The position numbers were made by a program, and so were the translations under genes. Under the pieces are notes generated by a model. It made no database searches and was not told where the DNA came from. It saw only the letters and a program-made list of their open reading frames with translations. A stretch of 64,000 nucleotides of DNA from Bettongia penicillata ogilbyi (Eukaryota > Chordata > Mammalia > Diprotodontia > Potoroidae), in the NCBI GenBank assembly GCA_023548195.1, contig JAJHZJ010000496.1, positions 7,900,144 through 7,964,143 on the forward strand, in the 5' to 3' direction. Shown in pieces: positions 1 to 9,866 of the stretch; positions within the stretch are counted from its first letter, which is position 1, and every line of letters starts with the position of its first letter.

Positions 1-44
1 AAAAATTCAACTTCCTATATTTCAAATATATAATAACATCACCC

Positions 45-232
45 ATTTATGGAATGTTTTTAAGGATTACAAAACACATGCCTCACAAACAACCCTGTAA
101 AGGAAATGGTACAAGGATTGTTACTTTCATTTTTTTGATGATTAAGACTCAAGAGTCACATGGTGAGTAAGTGACAGAGCTGACACATGAAACCAGGTTA
201 GTTGATGTCTACTCTGTGCTTCTTGGGTACAA
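45..232 (-). repeat. MIR-family SINE, antisense
   Basis: Antisense MIR layout. A 3' part with 'acaaccctgtaaaggaaa' is followed by a decayed core and then 'agtcacatggtgagtaagtg', which matches the reverse of 'cacttactagctgtgtgacc'. It is old and diverged. Confidence 0.6.
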
Positions 233-289
233 CATAATATCATCTACTTGTGTATGTATGTCATTGCTACCTACTTGGGTCATAAGACC

Positions 290-438
290 ATGAATTTAGG
301 GTTGGAAGAAATTTTAGAGCTCAGTCTCATCATTTTTACACCTGGGGAAAAGAAGACCACAGAGAAGTGATTGTCCAAAGATCCCAGTAGTAGGATGAAC
401 CAAAGCTGGGTTTTGAGTCCTGGTCTTGACTCCAAGAA
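290..438 (-). repeat. THER1/MIR-type SINE, antisense
   Basis: Begins with the reverse of the THER1 tail (a 'gatttagagctggaaggga'-like stretch), then an altered 'gatgaggaaactgaggc' core, and ends near 'cttgactccaag', the reverse of the tRNA-like head. Confidence 0.55.
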
Positions 439-1754
439 AAAAAATATTTCAATTATGTCTTTCTGGTTCCACCCTGCTTCACTTAGGAATCAAAAAGTAG
501 CGGAAAGTAATAGTGCTTGAAATAGATGCAAAGATTTGTGCATCTATTGATTCTCTAGATTTTTTCAGCCCCCAAGGCAGTCAAATGTCCCCCCAAAGCA
601 GTCAAATATCAAATATTTGATCAATCAGCATTCAATACTATTCTGAACTCTTCCTAACTGAAAAATGTTCACTTGAACAGTGAAATAGCCACTTCAAAGA
701 CTATCAATGGTTGACAGTACACCCAAAAATCGACCAGGGGCCATAATGCATTCATTTTCTCAGGCCATCTTCAAAATCAATTGCCCATTATTCTATCATA
801 TTGATTACTTGTTCATTAGATTTTATGATCAAGGCAGCTTAGATCATCAGAACAACCATGCTAATGTCTAAAGACGTCAATATTTTGACAAGGAGGCAGA
901 GGAATAAGAATAATCCCAGGGTTATTTTTCCCCGTGTTTGGCCATTTTACATCAGAAATATTTTCAGCTACCATCAAGGTAAAATCAGAAATACAAACAA
1001 ATGAAATTCATCAGCATTGTAACTCTGCTTTTTTTCAAGAGCTTTTCCCTGCTAAGTACTAGTTAGCTACAGCACAAGTCAAGGAGAATTATGACAATTG
1101 GGAGCATTTGAAGTAAGCAGTTAAAAAACATAATTGATTTCCATTACCTTTCAGAGCCAATCTTGATCTCAGTGAACACTTTCTTTATACAACAATTTCC
1201 ATGCTCATATTTCTATCAAATTGTGGTGGGTAGGAAAGTGTTAGAAGTTCTATTTCTATAGTAGACAAAAGTTCATTATCTTATCAAGGTCAGAAATACA
1301 AAGCAGGACTCACATTGCAGTGGAATATTATCTAATTCACGTATTGTATTTATTGACAGGAAAATATAAATGCTTATCAGATGAGGCTCTACATTGGCAT
1401 GAATAAGTCTTTGGGCTTTAAAGCAACAGCACAATGTGGAACAGCAGAGGAAACTTGTGTTGATTGGGTCACGAAATGTCTTGCATTTACTTGTATAAAG
1501 TATATAGGTGTGTATGAGTGTGTGTTCATTATAAACATGTCTAGACATCTACTAAAATTTCCAACATTTCTTTAAAAAAAAAAGAAACCCAAGGTTGGGA
1601 CCTTCTATTTTTCTTCCTTCCAGACATTTTACCTCATTTTTTCTTAACTTGTTTCTCTCACAACTTCTCTTTTTCATTTGCTTCATAGAACTAGAGAAAA
1701 CAGTAGTGAGAGAAACCTTGCTACTACTATGACTTCTTTCCCATCGATGATAAA
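439..1754. other. Unassigned AT-rich DNA
   Basis: No repeat family or coding signal recognised. It holds a small imperfect tandem duplication at about 570-610 (two copies of a 'ccccaaggcagtcaaat'-like unit) and a 9-bp-arm hairpin at 522-547. The open frames at 1276-1575 have no recognisable protein features. Confidence 0.5.
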
Positions 1755-1965
1755 GCAGCATGGAGCCATAGAAAGACCACTGGATTTGGAGTTAGATGAC
1801 CTGAGACTTGGGTTCAAATTTAAAATTCTAGCTCTATCGTTTTCCCATTGTGATTTTGGGCAAATAGCTTAATTTTTGTGAGGCTCAATTTTCTTATATA
1901 AAAAATGAGGTTAGACTCTGTGGTCTGTGTAAGGTCTTTTCCAATTCTAAATCACTGATCCTATG
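1755..1965 (+). repeat. THER1-type SINE, sense
   Basis: Nearly full-length. It has a tRNA-like head ('gcagcatggagccatagaaa'), a B-box-like 'gggttcaaattt', a CORE segment and the THER1 tail 'ggtcttttccaattctaaat' ending in 'gatcctatg'. The open frame across it is not a gene. Confidence 0.75.
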
Positions 1966-2021
1966 TGTAAATTATTTACTTGTAAAATTTTTCTGTTAAA
2001 GTCTGATCTTCATGTAGCTAT

Positions 2022-2114
2022 TGATGAAGAAGAAGAAAAAGGAGAACAAAAGGAGGAGGAGAGGGAGGAAGAGGAGGAAAAGAAAAGGGAGAGGAAAAGG
2101 ATGGAGGAGAAGAA
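2022..2114. repeat. Polypurine (GA/GGA)-rich tract
   Basis: About 90 bases almost entirely A and G on the + strand, with irregular GAA and GGA units. In one frame it would give a Glu/Lys/Arg-rich peptide that is only low-complexity sequence. Such tracts can form triplex DNA. Confidence 0.8.
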
Positions 2115-2410
2115 TCTACACTGTACTTTGCACTGTGTTCCTTGAATCCACAGAGAAGAGTATGCAAAAAAAAAATGCGAAAGAAAAGAATATGTGAGAT
2201 GGAGAACTTATCTAAGTTTTGTGACTACACATTGCCATCAATAGGATTAAAAACTGTCCCAGCCTTCACATTAGGACAAAGTATGAAATGAGGAATAAGT
2301 CAGGGTGAAAAATAGAAAAGTAATATTTATTACTCAGAATAAAGAGCCACACTTCATTTGTACTATATTAACACCTGTTTAGATCCTTACATGTCTTTCC
2401 AGGGTCTCTT

Positions 2411-2555
2411 TTTGTGAATTTAATTATTTTTTTAAAAATGTGGTATATATGTCTTATAGTCATGTAGCACCACTGAAAGAATATCAGCATTAAAACAATG
2501 GGTCTTCATTTGATGGAAAAGCTTGGAGTCATTTAAAGTACTGTGTGATTTCCCA
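2411..2555 (+). repeat. Local duplicated segment, copy 1
   Basis: Matches 3455-3594 over about 140 bases, including 'tagtcatgtagcaccactg' and 'gaaaagcttggagtcattta'. I do not recognise it as a SINE or LINE piece. Confidence 0.8.
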
Positions 2556-2769
2556 AAGGCAATCCAGCTTCTTCTCTTCTCCCTGTTCAATTCTAGGTCT
2601 GACTTGTTACTCGACATATTTCTCCAAGATCTATGTTCTTAATGGATCAGTTCTATGGCTTGTCCATCTAATTGCTATGACAGTCTAAACAATGAGAAAT
2701 CTTTATCCACTTGATTTTTCCTGAGTGGATAGATAGGTTAAATTTTTTGGAGGGATTATGAGTTTTATT

Positions 2770-3195
2770 TTTATTTTAGTTTATGGGGTTTTTTTTAGTA
2801 ACAAACATTGATTTTCCCATTTTCCACCTCTCCCATTCTCCACTGGAAAAAAAGAAAAAACTTCTTAAGAAATATGTATAATCAAGCAAAACAAATTCTC
2901 ACATTGACCATGTTCAAGCATGCATATTTCTCTGTAATTAAATTATAATTTTATTCAGCATATTGATTGTGTCTATCATCTCTCTTCCTGGAGGTGGCTA
3001 GTAAGCTTCATCGCTGGAACTGGGGAATCATGTGCTAATTCTGTTGACCAGAATTCTTGAGTTTGTCAAAATTGTTTTTTACAATGTTCTTGTTATATAA
3101 TTTCTTTTTGCCATTCTACTTGTTTGATTTTGCTTCAGTTCATGCAAGTTTTCCCTAATTTTTCTAAAATTTTCCATTTCTTCTTATCTATCAAT
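2770..3195 (-). mobile_element. L1 3'-region fragment, antisense
   Basis: Contains the phrase order I know from the antisense 3' part of marsupial L1 copies: a pyrimidine-rich start, 'atcaagcaaaacaaattctc', 'cacattgaccatgttcaa', a 'catctctcttcctggaggtgg' block, and later 'cagttcatgcaagttttccc'. No open frame survives. Assignment is from memory of the family. Confidence 0.5.
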
Positions 3196-3330
3196 CTATA
3201 CTCACACACATACATACACAGATATATATCATTTGATTATTCACTATTCAATGAAATTCTGCTCCTCCCAAACAAAAAGAGTCTGTTTGAACTATGTAAT
3301 GACCAATTCAGAGAGCATCAAGGGTGAAGG

Positions 3331-3486
3331 CTATCTATCTATTCCTATAATATATAATATATTTATATTCATAAATATTATATATACATACATGTATGTA
3401 TATATGTATCTACATACATACATGTGTGCAGTATATATGTATGTGTGTGTGCATGTGTGTATGTGAATATGTGTGTGTATTTTTTT
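3331..3486. repeat. AT/TG-rich simple repeat and inverted-repeat left arm
   Basis: Runs of TA, TACA and TG. The first part (3331-3389) is the left arm of a long inverted repeat whose partner is 3609-3672. Open frames reading Tyr/Ile/Cys/Val-rich peptides across it are artefacts. Confidence 0.8.
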
Positions 3487-3594
3487 AGAAATGCCCTGTA
3501 GTCATGTAGCACCACTGGGAGAATATTAGAACTGAAACACTGAGTCTTCATTTGACAGAAAAGCTTGGAGTCATTTAAAGTACTATGTAGTTTA
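3455..3594 (+). repeat. Local duplicated segment, copy 2
   Basis: Second copy of 2411-2555, roughly 85% identical by eye. It lies between the two arms of the inverted repeat, about 1.04 kb downstream of copy 1. Confidence 0.8.
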
Positions 3595-3608
3595 TATATA
3601 TAATATAT

Positions 3609-3672
3609 ATGTATATATATAATATTTATGAATATAAATATACTATGTTATTATATAAGAATAGATAGATAG
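3609..3672. repeat. Inverted-repeat right arm
   Basis: Reverse complement of 3331-3389 with a few small indels. The inner 32-34 bases pair perfectly apart from one 2-base indel. The shared stretch includes the non-simple core 'aatatttatgaatataaata', so it is not just TA microsatellite chance. Confidence 0.75.
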
Positions 3673-3702
3673 AATTGGAAAATACCTTATAGACCACAGA
3701 GA

Positions 3703-3820
3703 GTGTGTATGTTTATGTATATATGTATATATATGTATTTACACAATACATATGTGTATGTATGCATGTATACAAACATATGCGTGTGTATGTGTATATA
3801 TATATATATATATGCATATC
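3703..3820. repeat. TA/TG/CA alternating simple repeat
   Basis: Long alternating purine-pyrimidine stretch, including uninterrupted TA near 3796-3812. Translated frames here are microsatellite artefacts. Confidence 0.85.
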
Positions 3821-4384
3821 GTCTATTTCTATTTTCATTTCCAGTGAAGAACAGAGCTGTCCATATAGTAAAAATCATTCATTCATCCATAATCTTGAAT
3901 GGTAGATACTATTGTTAATTTCCATTTTTCAACTGAGAAAAGTGTATATATATATACATGTATACATACAAATGCAGAATGAAGAATTTAAAAAGATAGT
4001 TACAAAAATTGCTTTACTCTTTCCATATATAGGCAAATTGCCATCCTTCATTACCTCAATAGATGGTCTTTATGAGTTGCAGCGGCTAAAATAACATTCC
4101 TGAAATGTCTGTTACTAATGAGTCTCTCTGAATTCGCCTAACTTAATCTGGTGATGAAAAGTCAGGCAGTCAGTTGACAACCTAACCCATACTCACAGTT
4201 TCTTGGTCAGCTCTTTTAGAGTTTGCACTCTGTTAACTACAAAATCTTTGAGAAGAGCTTCTAAGTCATACTGTGCTGTCTCGGACTTCTGACAAAAAGA
4301 TTCAAAACATCATCATGGCTAATTCAATGCAAACTGTTCCCGTTCAATATTGTAGAGTTTTGAACAATGTATCCTGTCACTATA

Positions 4385-4406
4385 TGGTGATGATGATGAT
4401 GATGAT
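4385..4406. repeat. (GAT)n microsatellite
   Basis: About seven GAT/ATG units in a row. It accounts for a poly-Met open frame that has no other support. Confidence 0.9.
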
Positions 4407-4704
4407 GGCATTTATGTGCTACTTTACTAAAACATATATGGAAAAATCTCAGGTAATGTGACAGAAATAACTAAACCGATGATTCCTAGGTGAGTTATTT
4501 TGAGTAACTCTAAAACTGAATCAAGTTTTCTGTCCATCAGTCTAATATAATGTACTTGATCTGCACCTGATTCACAGAATGGTTATTAGTATTTGGGATA
4601 ATTATTCTTATAATAAAAATTACATTTATGCAATATATTAATGTTTTACATGTATTATTTCATCTTATCCTCATGAAACCCTCATTACAAACCTTGCTAC
4701 CAGC

Positions 4705-4965
4705 TAAGGGTCCACAGTCATCGTCCAGGGTATCAATTCTCATGAAAAGAGGGCAATTGCTTCTGCTGCAGTCCCTGTATACTCAGCTACTGAAACACCA
4801 GAAAAGAAAGTTCTTGGTCCTGACCTGTCCTTGGTTAAAGTCTTTACTGCTGTCAAATGGTCTAACATCAGAAATAGATATGGTGTCATCAGTGGAAACG
4901 AAATTAAAGAAAATGTAGCGTCAGCACTTTTGCCACAGCACCCCAACGACTTGCATCTGACTTGC
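4705..4965 (+). pseudogene. Y-box (cold-shock domain) protein pseudogene fragment
   Basis: One frame is open for about 88 codons (frame of base 4801) without a usual ATG. It carries a degraded cold-shock domain: E-K-K-V-L at 4801, then K-V-x-x-x-V-K-W-x-N-x-R-N-x-Y-G-x-I at about 4837-4890 and K-E-x-V at 4906. In Y-box proteins this block is the N-terminal half of the nucleic-acid-binding fold. The RNP1 motif G-Y-G-F-I reads R-Y-G-V-I here and the RNP2 motif V-F-V-H is lost. There is no intron signal and no C-terminal basic/aromatic region, so it looks like a truncated, decayed retrocopy. The Glu-Lys-Lys-Val-Leu lead-in is slightly closer to YBX3 than YBX1. An L2 tail abuts its 3' end. The assignment rests on motif spacing alone. 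Confidence 0.5.
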
Positions 4966-5075
4966 CTCTGAAAGTGAGCTCCTTGAGCGAAGGGAGTGCT
5001 TTGCTTTTCTGCTTGTATCTTTGGTGCTTAGCGTAGTGCACATAGTAAACATTAGTACAAGCATTTTTATCCATC
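4966..5075 (+). mobile_element. L2 LINE 3' end
   Basis: Has 'gtgagctccttgagcgaagg' followed by a 'gcttagcgtagtgcacatag' stretch, the L2 3'-terminal order (gagctccttgaggg... cctagcacagtgcctggcac). Confidence 0.65.
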
Positions 5076-5094
5076 CATCCATTCATTCATAAGT

Positions 5095-5246
5095 CTAATG
5101 GTATGACCTATTGTTATCTCCTTTTTTCAGTAAAGGAAACTGAGATAAAGAGAGATTAAGTGAACTACCCAGGATCATACAATTAGTAAGTGTCTGAGGC
5201 AGGAATCAACTCAATTCTTTCTGCCTCCAATTCTAACACTCTATGT
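5095..5246 (-). repeat. MIR-family SINE, antisense
   Basis: Core 'aaggaaactgagataaag', then 'aattagtaagtgtctgaggc', then a reversed head. Typical antisense CORE-SINE order. Confidence 0.65.
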
Positions 5247-5303
5247 ATAGAACTAATAAAATAAAATTGCTGCTCAGAATATTATTAAGTAATACGTTTG
5301 TTA

Positions 5304-5560
5304 GGCAGTTAGTGGTAGAGTGGATAGGGCACTGCACTTGGAGTCGAGAAGACCTACGGCTAAATGCTGCCTCAAATACTTAGTAATTATATGTTCCTGA
5401 ACAAGTTATTTAACCACTCAGACACAGTTTCCTCATCTGTTATATGTGGATAATAATAGTACCTACCTAGGCGTGTTTGAAGGATCAAATGAAATAACAA
5501 ATGCAAAGCACTTTACAAACTGTAAGGAACTATGTAAATGCTAGTTATTAATCATAATTA
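5304..5560 (+). repeat. tRNA-derived CORE-SINE (MIR type), nearly full-length
   Basis: Head 'ggcagttagtggtagagtgg', then 'tttcctcatctgttatatgt', 'aataatagtacctacctag' and the tail 'tatgtaaatgctagttatta', which ends like MIR. It spans about 255 bases and is in sense orientation. The B-box and cloverleaf are decayed, so it is not a tRNA gene. Confidence 0.75.
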
Positions 5561-6620
5561 GTCAATTGCCCAATTAATGGAACCATGAGCATGCCCAGAA
5601 GTAGGTAAGATAGGCAACCACTAAGACAAACACCATTTAAAAAGGTACATATTTTTAATATCAGAAAACTGCACTAAGATCCAAATATTTTAATCCTCTG
5701 TAAAATTCTGTCACCCACATTACCCAATACTAGCTATGCATCCTAGACAATGCCATGCTTCCTTGATGGATTTTACTGGTAAGGTCCTGTAGCATTTATG
5801 TCATGCTAGGGACCACTGAGCGAGAACCTAATCATTGCTCAGGAACCCTCCTTGTGTTTAGACTCTCCCTTGGCTCCTTTCCATGACACTAGCAAATATC
5901 TTCCCTAAGTATACATTCCCCCTATGTTCTGCTTGACTTGATGTTAACGCTCAGTGGGTCATTGAACAAAGTCGTCACCATGGCAGCATCTGTCATATGA
6001 TCTTGTATAATTTTAAGATCTGTGTGGGAGTCATGTTGGAGGAGAGCCTTTAAAAATTACATTTTATTTTACTAAGTGAAATGAAAAGCCACAAAAGTGA
6101 AACCTAGTACTCTCCAGCCTCTTAGGCAGTTTTATGACTATAAAAACCATGTTTGATTAGAAAATAAGGCGTAAAAGACTGACTATCCCCTTCTCATAAT
6201 TTCATCAAGCATCTCATACACATTGTTCTCACCAAAATCTTAAAGGGAGGAGAAAGTCATATGAGACTGATTGGTAACATCTTCTTGCTTGTGTTTTGGG
6301 AAGTCAAAGTATCTTTCATTCTTCCAGACTTTATTTCTCTTTAAAATGTCTTAAAAACTCCAGTCATGGATCCCTTTAATTTTTTTTATTTTTTTTGCCT
6401 CTAGAAATTTTTTTCTATCTCTATTTTGTGTAATCGAAGTTTTCTTCCAGACATTGACATACGGGGAATGCCCCTAATTCTTTCTCACATTATACGTTGA
6501 TTTTTTGGTGATAGCTCCAAATAGGGTGTGCTTCCTTATTCTTTTCAGTGAGAATGGGAACCATAAAGACATTAGCAGACATATGCATTTTATTTGTGTG
6601 TTATATTTCATTCTAGTTTC
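5561..6620. other. Unassigned DNA
   Basis: No coding signal or repeat that I can name. It runs up to the 20-base target-site copy of HAL1 copy A. Confidence 0.4.
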
Positions 6621-6640
6621 TTTTAAAAAAAATTTTATTG

Positions 6641-8974
6641 TGGGGAGGAGCCAAAATGGTGGAGTAAAAGCAGGGACTTCCCTGAGCTCTCCCTAAAGCC
6701 CTCCAAATACCTGTAAAAATGACTCTAAACAAATTCTGGAGCCATGGAACCCACAAAATGACCAAGTGAAACAAATCCCCAGCTCAAGACATCCTGGAAA
6801 GTGTACAGGAAGGATCTTTCACACTGGGGAGGGAGCAGAGTGTGGTTAACACGGGTCACACAAACCAACTGAATCAAGCCCCAGGGGACTGAATCATTGG
6901 CAGCAGTGGTAATTTACAGACTTCTCAACACACAAACACAAAAATGTCATTGGAAAAATTGTAAGACCTGGGTGAAAGAGGAGCTCATGGTCTGAACAGG
7001 TCCAGTCAGACCACAGGGCAATGGGAGTAGTTGACCAGTGGAAGCAGCAGGGGGAGAGGCTGTTTCCAAAGATCTGAGTCCACAGAAGGTGGGGAATTGA
7101 GTGGCTGATACAAAATCCCTGGAGCCTGGGATAGTACAGCCACCCCCAACACCACTGGAAGTAAGGTTCTGTCTTAACAAAGATAAAGTCAAGTGTTTGA
7201 TTGGGAAGATGAATAAACATTGTAAAAGAACTCAGACTATAGAATCTTACTTTGATGATAAAGAATACCAGGGCATACAACCAGAGGAAGACAGCAGAGT
7301 CAGAGCTCCTACATCAAAAGCCTCCAAGAGAAATATGAATTGGTCACAGACCATAGGGGAGCTCAAAAAGGATTTTGAAAATCAAGTAAGAGAAGTAGAG
7401 GAAAAATTGGGAAGAGAAATGAGAGTGATGCAAGAAAATAATGAAAATCAAGTCAACACTTTGCTAATGGAGAACCCTCCCTAATACTAAAGAAAATAAC
7501 ACCTTTAAAAATAGGCTAATCCAAATGGCAAAACAGATCCAAAAAGGCAATGAGAAGAATGCCTTAAAAAGCAGAATTGGCCAAATAGAAATATGAGGTC
7601 CAAAAGCTCACTGAAGAAAATAATTCCTTCAAAATTAGAATGGAGCAAATGGAAGCTAATGACTTTATGAGAAGTCAAGAAATTATGAAACAGAACTAAA
7701 AAGAATGAAAAAATAGAAGACAATGTGAAATATCTCATTGGAAAAGCAACTGACCTGGAAAATAGATCCAAGAGAGATAATTTTAAAATTATTTGGACTA
7801 CCTGAAAGCCATTATCTAAAAAAAGAGCCTAGACATCATCTCTCAAGAAATTGTCAAGAAAAACTGCCCTGATATTCTAGAATGAGAGGGTAAAATAGAA
7901 ATGGAAAGAATCCACCAATCATCTCCTGAAAGAGATCTGAAAAGAAACACTCTGGAAAGAGATACTAAATGGAAAACTCCTCTGACTATTGTGGTCAAAT
8001 TCCAGAGTTCCCAGACCAAGGAGAAAATAGTGCAAGCAGCCAGAAAGATGTTATTTGAGTATTGTGGCAATATAATTAGGATAACACAAGATCTAGCAGT
8101 TTCTACATTAAGGCATTAAAAGGCTTGGAATACGATATTCTGGAAGTCAGAGGAGCTAGGATGGCAAAGGATGAGTTGAATATGAAAGGATGATATCTAA
8201 AAATAAAATTAAGGGGTGAGAGGAATACATTGGGAAAAGGAGAAAGGGAAAGATAGAATGGGAGAAATTATGTCATGTAAAAAAGGCAAGAAAAAGGTTT
8301 CACAATGGAGGGGATGAGGGGGGAAGTGAGAAGGAATGAGTGAATCTTACTGTCACTGGATTTGGCTTAAGAAGGAAATGATATACACATTCAGTTAGGT
8401 ATCTTACCCTGCAGGAAAATAGGCAGGAAGAGGTTAAGAGGGGCAGGAAATGATAGAAGGAAAGACAGATTGGGGGAGGGGATAGTCAAAAGTAAATACT
8501 TTTGAAAAGGGACAGAGTCAAAGGAGAAAATACAATAATTGAGGGGCAGGATAGGATAGAGGGAATATAGTGAGACTTTCACAACATGACTATTATGGAG
8601 GTGTTTTGCATAACTATACATGTATAACCTATATTGAATTGTTTGCCTTCTCAATGGGTGTGGGTGGAGAGGGAAGAAAGGAGAGAATTTGGAACTCAAA
8701 ATTTTAAAAATAAATGTTAAAAAATGTTTTTACGTGCAACTAGGAAATAAGATTTATAGGCAATGGGGTACAAAAATCTGTCTTGTCCTTCAAGAGAGTA
8801 AAGGGGAAGGGGATAAGAAAGAGTGATGAATAAAAGGGAGGGCAGCTGGGGGAAGGGGTAATCAGAATGCATGCCATCTCAGGGTTGAGTGGAGGAGAAA
8901 AATTGGGAGAAAGTTTGGGACACAAAATCTTGTGGAAATGAAGGTTGAAAAGTAAAAATAAATAAATCTTAAAT
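6641..8974 (+). mobile_element. HAL1 copy A (ORF1-only L1 derivative)
   Basis: Begins 'tggggaggagccaaaatggt', an L1-type 5' end. It has about 570 bases of 5'UTR, an ORF1 remnant from 7209, and a GA-rich 3'UTR ending in an A-rich tail. There is no ORF2. Flanks 6621-6640 and 8975-8994 match at 19 of 20 bases, an intact target-site duplication, so the element inserted in this ORF2-less form. Around 8160 it has lost the ORF1 C-terminus, the seam and its microsatellite by an internal deletion: sequence jumps from 'ggagctaggat' to the 3'UTR start. The autonomous L1 that mobilised it is not in this window. Confidence 0.75.
7209..8165 (+). pseudogene. L1-type ORF1 remnant, HAL1 copy A
   Basis: The start at 7209 is chosen by alignment with the other copies (M-N-K, then a Q-T-I-E-S-Y-F-type N-terminus). 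The frame is open to 7484 and includes the coiled-coil-like E-N-Q-V-R-E-V-E-E-K-L heptad region. It then continues in shifted frames with stops. The piece at 7901-8119 holds the RNA-binding/C-terminal part (K-F-Q-S-S-Q, then I-R-I-T-Q-D-L-A and S-T-L-R). L1 ORF1p is a trimeric RNA-binding chaperone that coats its own RNA. Here the product would be truncated and inactive. Confidence 0.75.
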
Positions 8975-8979
8975 TTTTA

Positions 8980-9090
8980 AAAATAATTTTATTGATTTTG
9001 CATTTTGTTTTTAAATTTTGTTTTTAAATCACCTAAATTTTTCTAGGTCCTGGTTCACCTCCAGAGAGCCATCCCATATGAGTGAATTTT
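8980..9090 (-). mobile_element. Possible L1 3'-end fragment, antisense
   Basis: T-rich start, then 'gtcctggttcacctccagag' and 'agagccatcccatatgag', resembling antisense L1-type 3' tails seen in marsupial DNA. Short and weak. Confidence 0.3.
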
Positions 9091-9093
9091 GTA

Positions 9094-9140
9094 GTACTGA
9101 TTTAGTACTTACTATGGGAAAAGCACTAGGGATATAGTAT
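9094..9140 (-). mobile_element. L2 LINE 3' end scrap, antisense
   Basis: 'tttagtacttactatggga' followed by 'agcactagggatata' fits the reverse of the L2 end (tatccccagcgcttagcac...). Very short. Confidence 0.35.
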
Positions 9141-9300
9141 ATATAAACACACATACACATACAGATATGTATACATACATACATATCTGTATGTATATAG
9201 GTGTGTATATATACACCTGTACATATATATATTGTTTGTGTCTATTATATTATATGTACATATAAATATTAAACATGTGTATAGATAGATACACTTGTGT
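9128..9300. repeat. TA/CA-rich simple repeat with hairpin
   Basis: Alternating TA, CA and TG. It includes a perfect inverted repeat with 15-base arms ('acatacagatatgta' and its complement) and an 8-base spacer near 9158-9195. Further such sequence lies at 9450-9510. Confidence 0.8.
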
Positions 9301-9310
9301 ATATAAATAT

Positions 9311-9447
9311 CTCAGTTTCTTCATCTATAAAATGGGAATTAATAATATCATCTACCTCCAAGAGAGGTTGTGAGGTTCAAATGAAATAATTGTAAAGCAT
9401 TTAACACAGTTCTTGGCCTATAGTAAGTGCTATATAAATATTAGCTA
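9311..9447 (+). repeat. MIR SINE, 3' half
   Basis: 'ctcagtttcttcatctataa' leads to 'aatgggaattaataatatca', then 'ttgtgaggttcaaatgaaat' and the tail 'tagtaagtgctatataaata'. Sense MIR order without the tRNA-like head. Confidence 0.75.
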
Positions 9448-9775
9448 ATACATGCACAAATACATGTATACATATGTGTACACATACAAATATATAGGTA
9501 CATACAAACAGAAAATTTCAACTGTAAGTCAGATGAAAAGGTCCCATGATCCTTAAGATGCAACTGTAAAGCAAATGGTAATTCCTTTTCTTCAACAGCA
9601 TTTCCACTGATAAAGTTACATCAGTTTCTGATGTTGATCTACTTGACAGTATCAAGGACTTTGGCATATAAAAAGGAATATTTTTTTAAAACAAAAGAGA
9701 AGAGGGGGAAAAAGGACAGTAAATCTGATAAAAGCATTGAAAATAATCTGAAAATATATGTGGTATTCACCCTTG

Positions 9776-9866
9776 GACCTCACAAGTCACACAGCAATAA
9801 ATGCATAAATCAGGGCTCAAACCCAGGCTCCTGACATTGTTTTATCTAGTATTCCACAGCTATCTC
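9776..9866 (-). repeat. MIR SINE fragment, antisense
   Basis: 'aagtcacacagcaataaatg' and 'agggctcaaacccaggctcc' give the reverse of the MIR head and B-box region. Confidence 0.6.

Noticed and set aside
2022..2114. Glu/Lys/Arg-rich peptide frame.
   Set aside because: Low-complexity purine tract only.
3124..3918. Open frames rich in Tyr, Ile, Cys and Val.
   Set aside because: They translate TA/TG/CA simple repeats. No start context or protein domain.
5304..5400. tRNA-like sequence (also the heads of the other SINEs).
   Set aside because: The A- and B-box are decayed and a SINE core follows. None can fold as an intact tRNA.
6641..8974. HAL1 copies as independent deletions of full L1s.
   Set aside because: B, C and D share the same ORF1/3'UTR joining point, and copy D has a perfect target-site duplication around an ORF2-less body.
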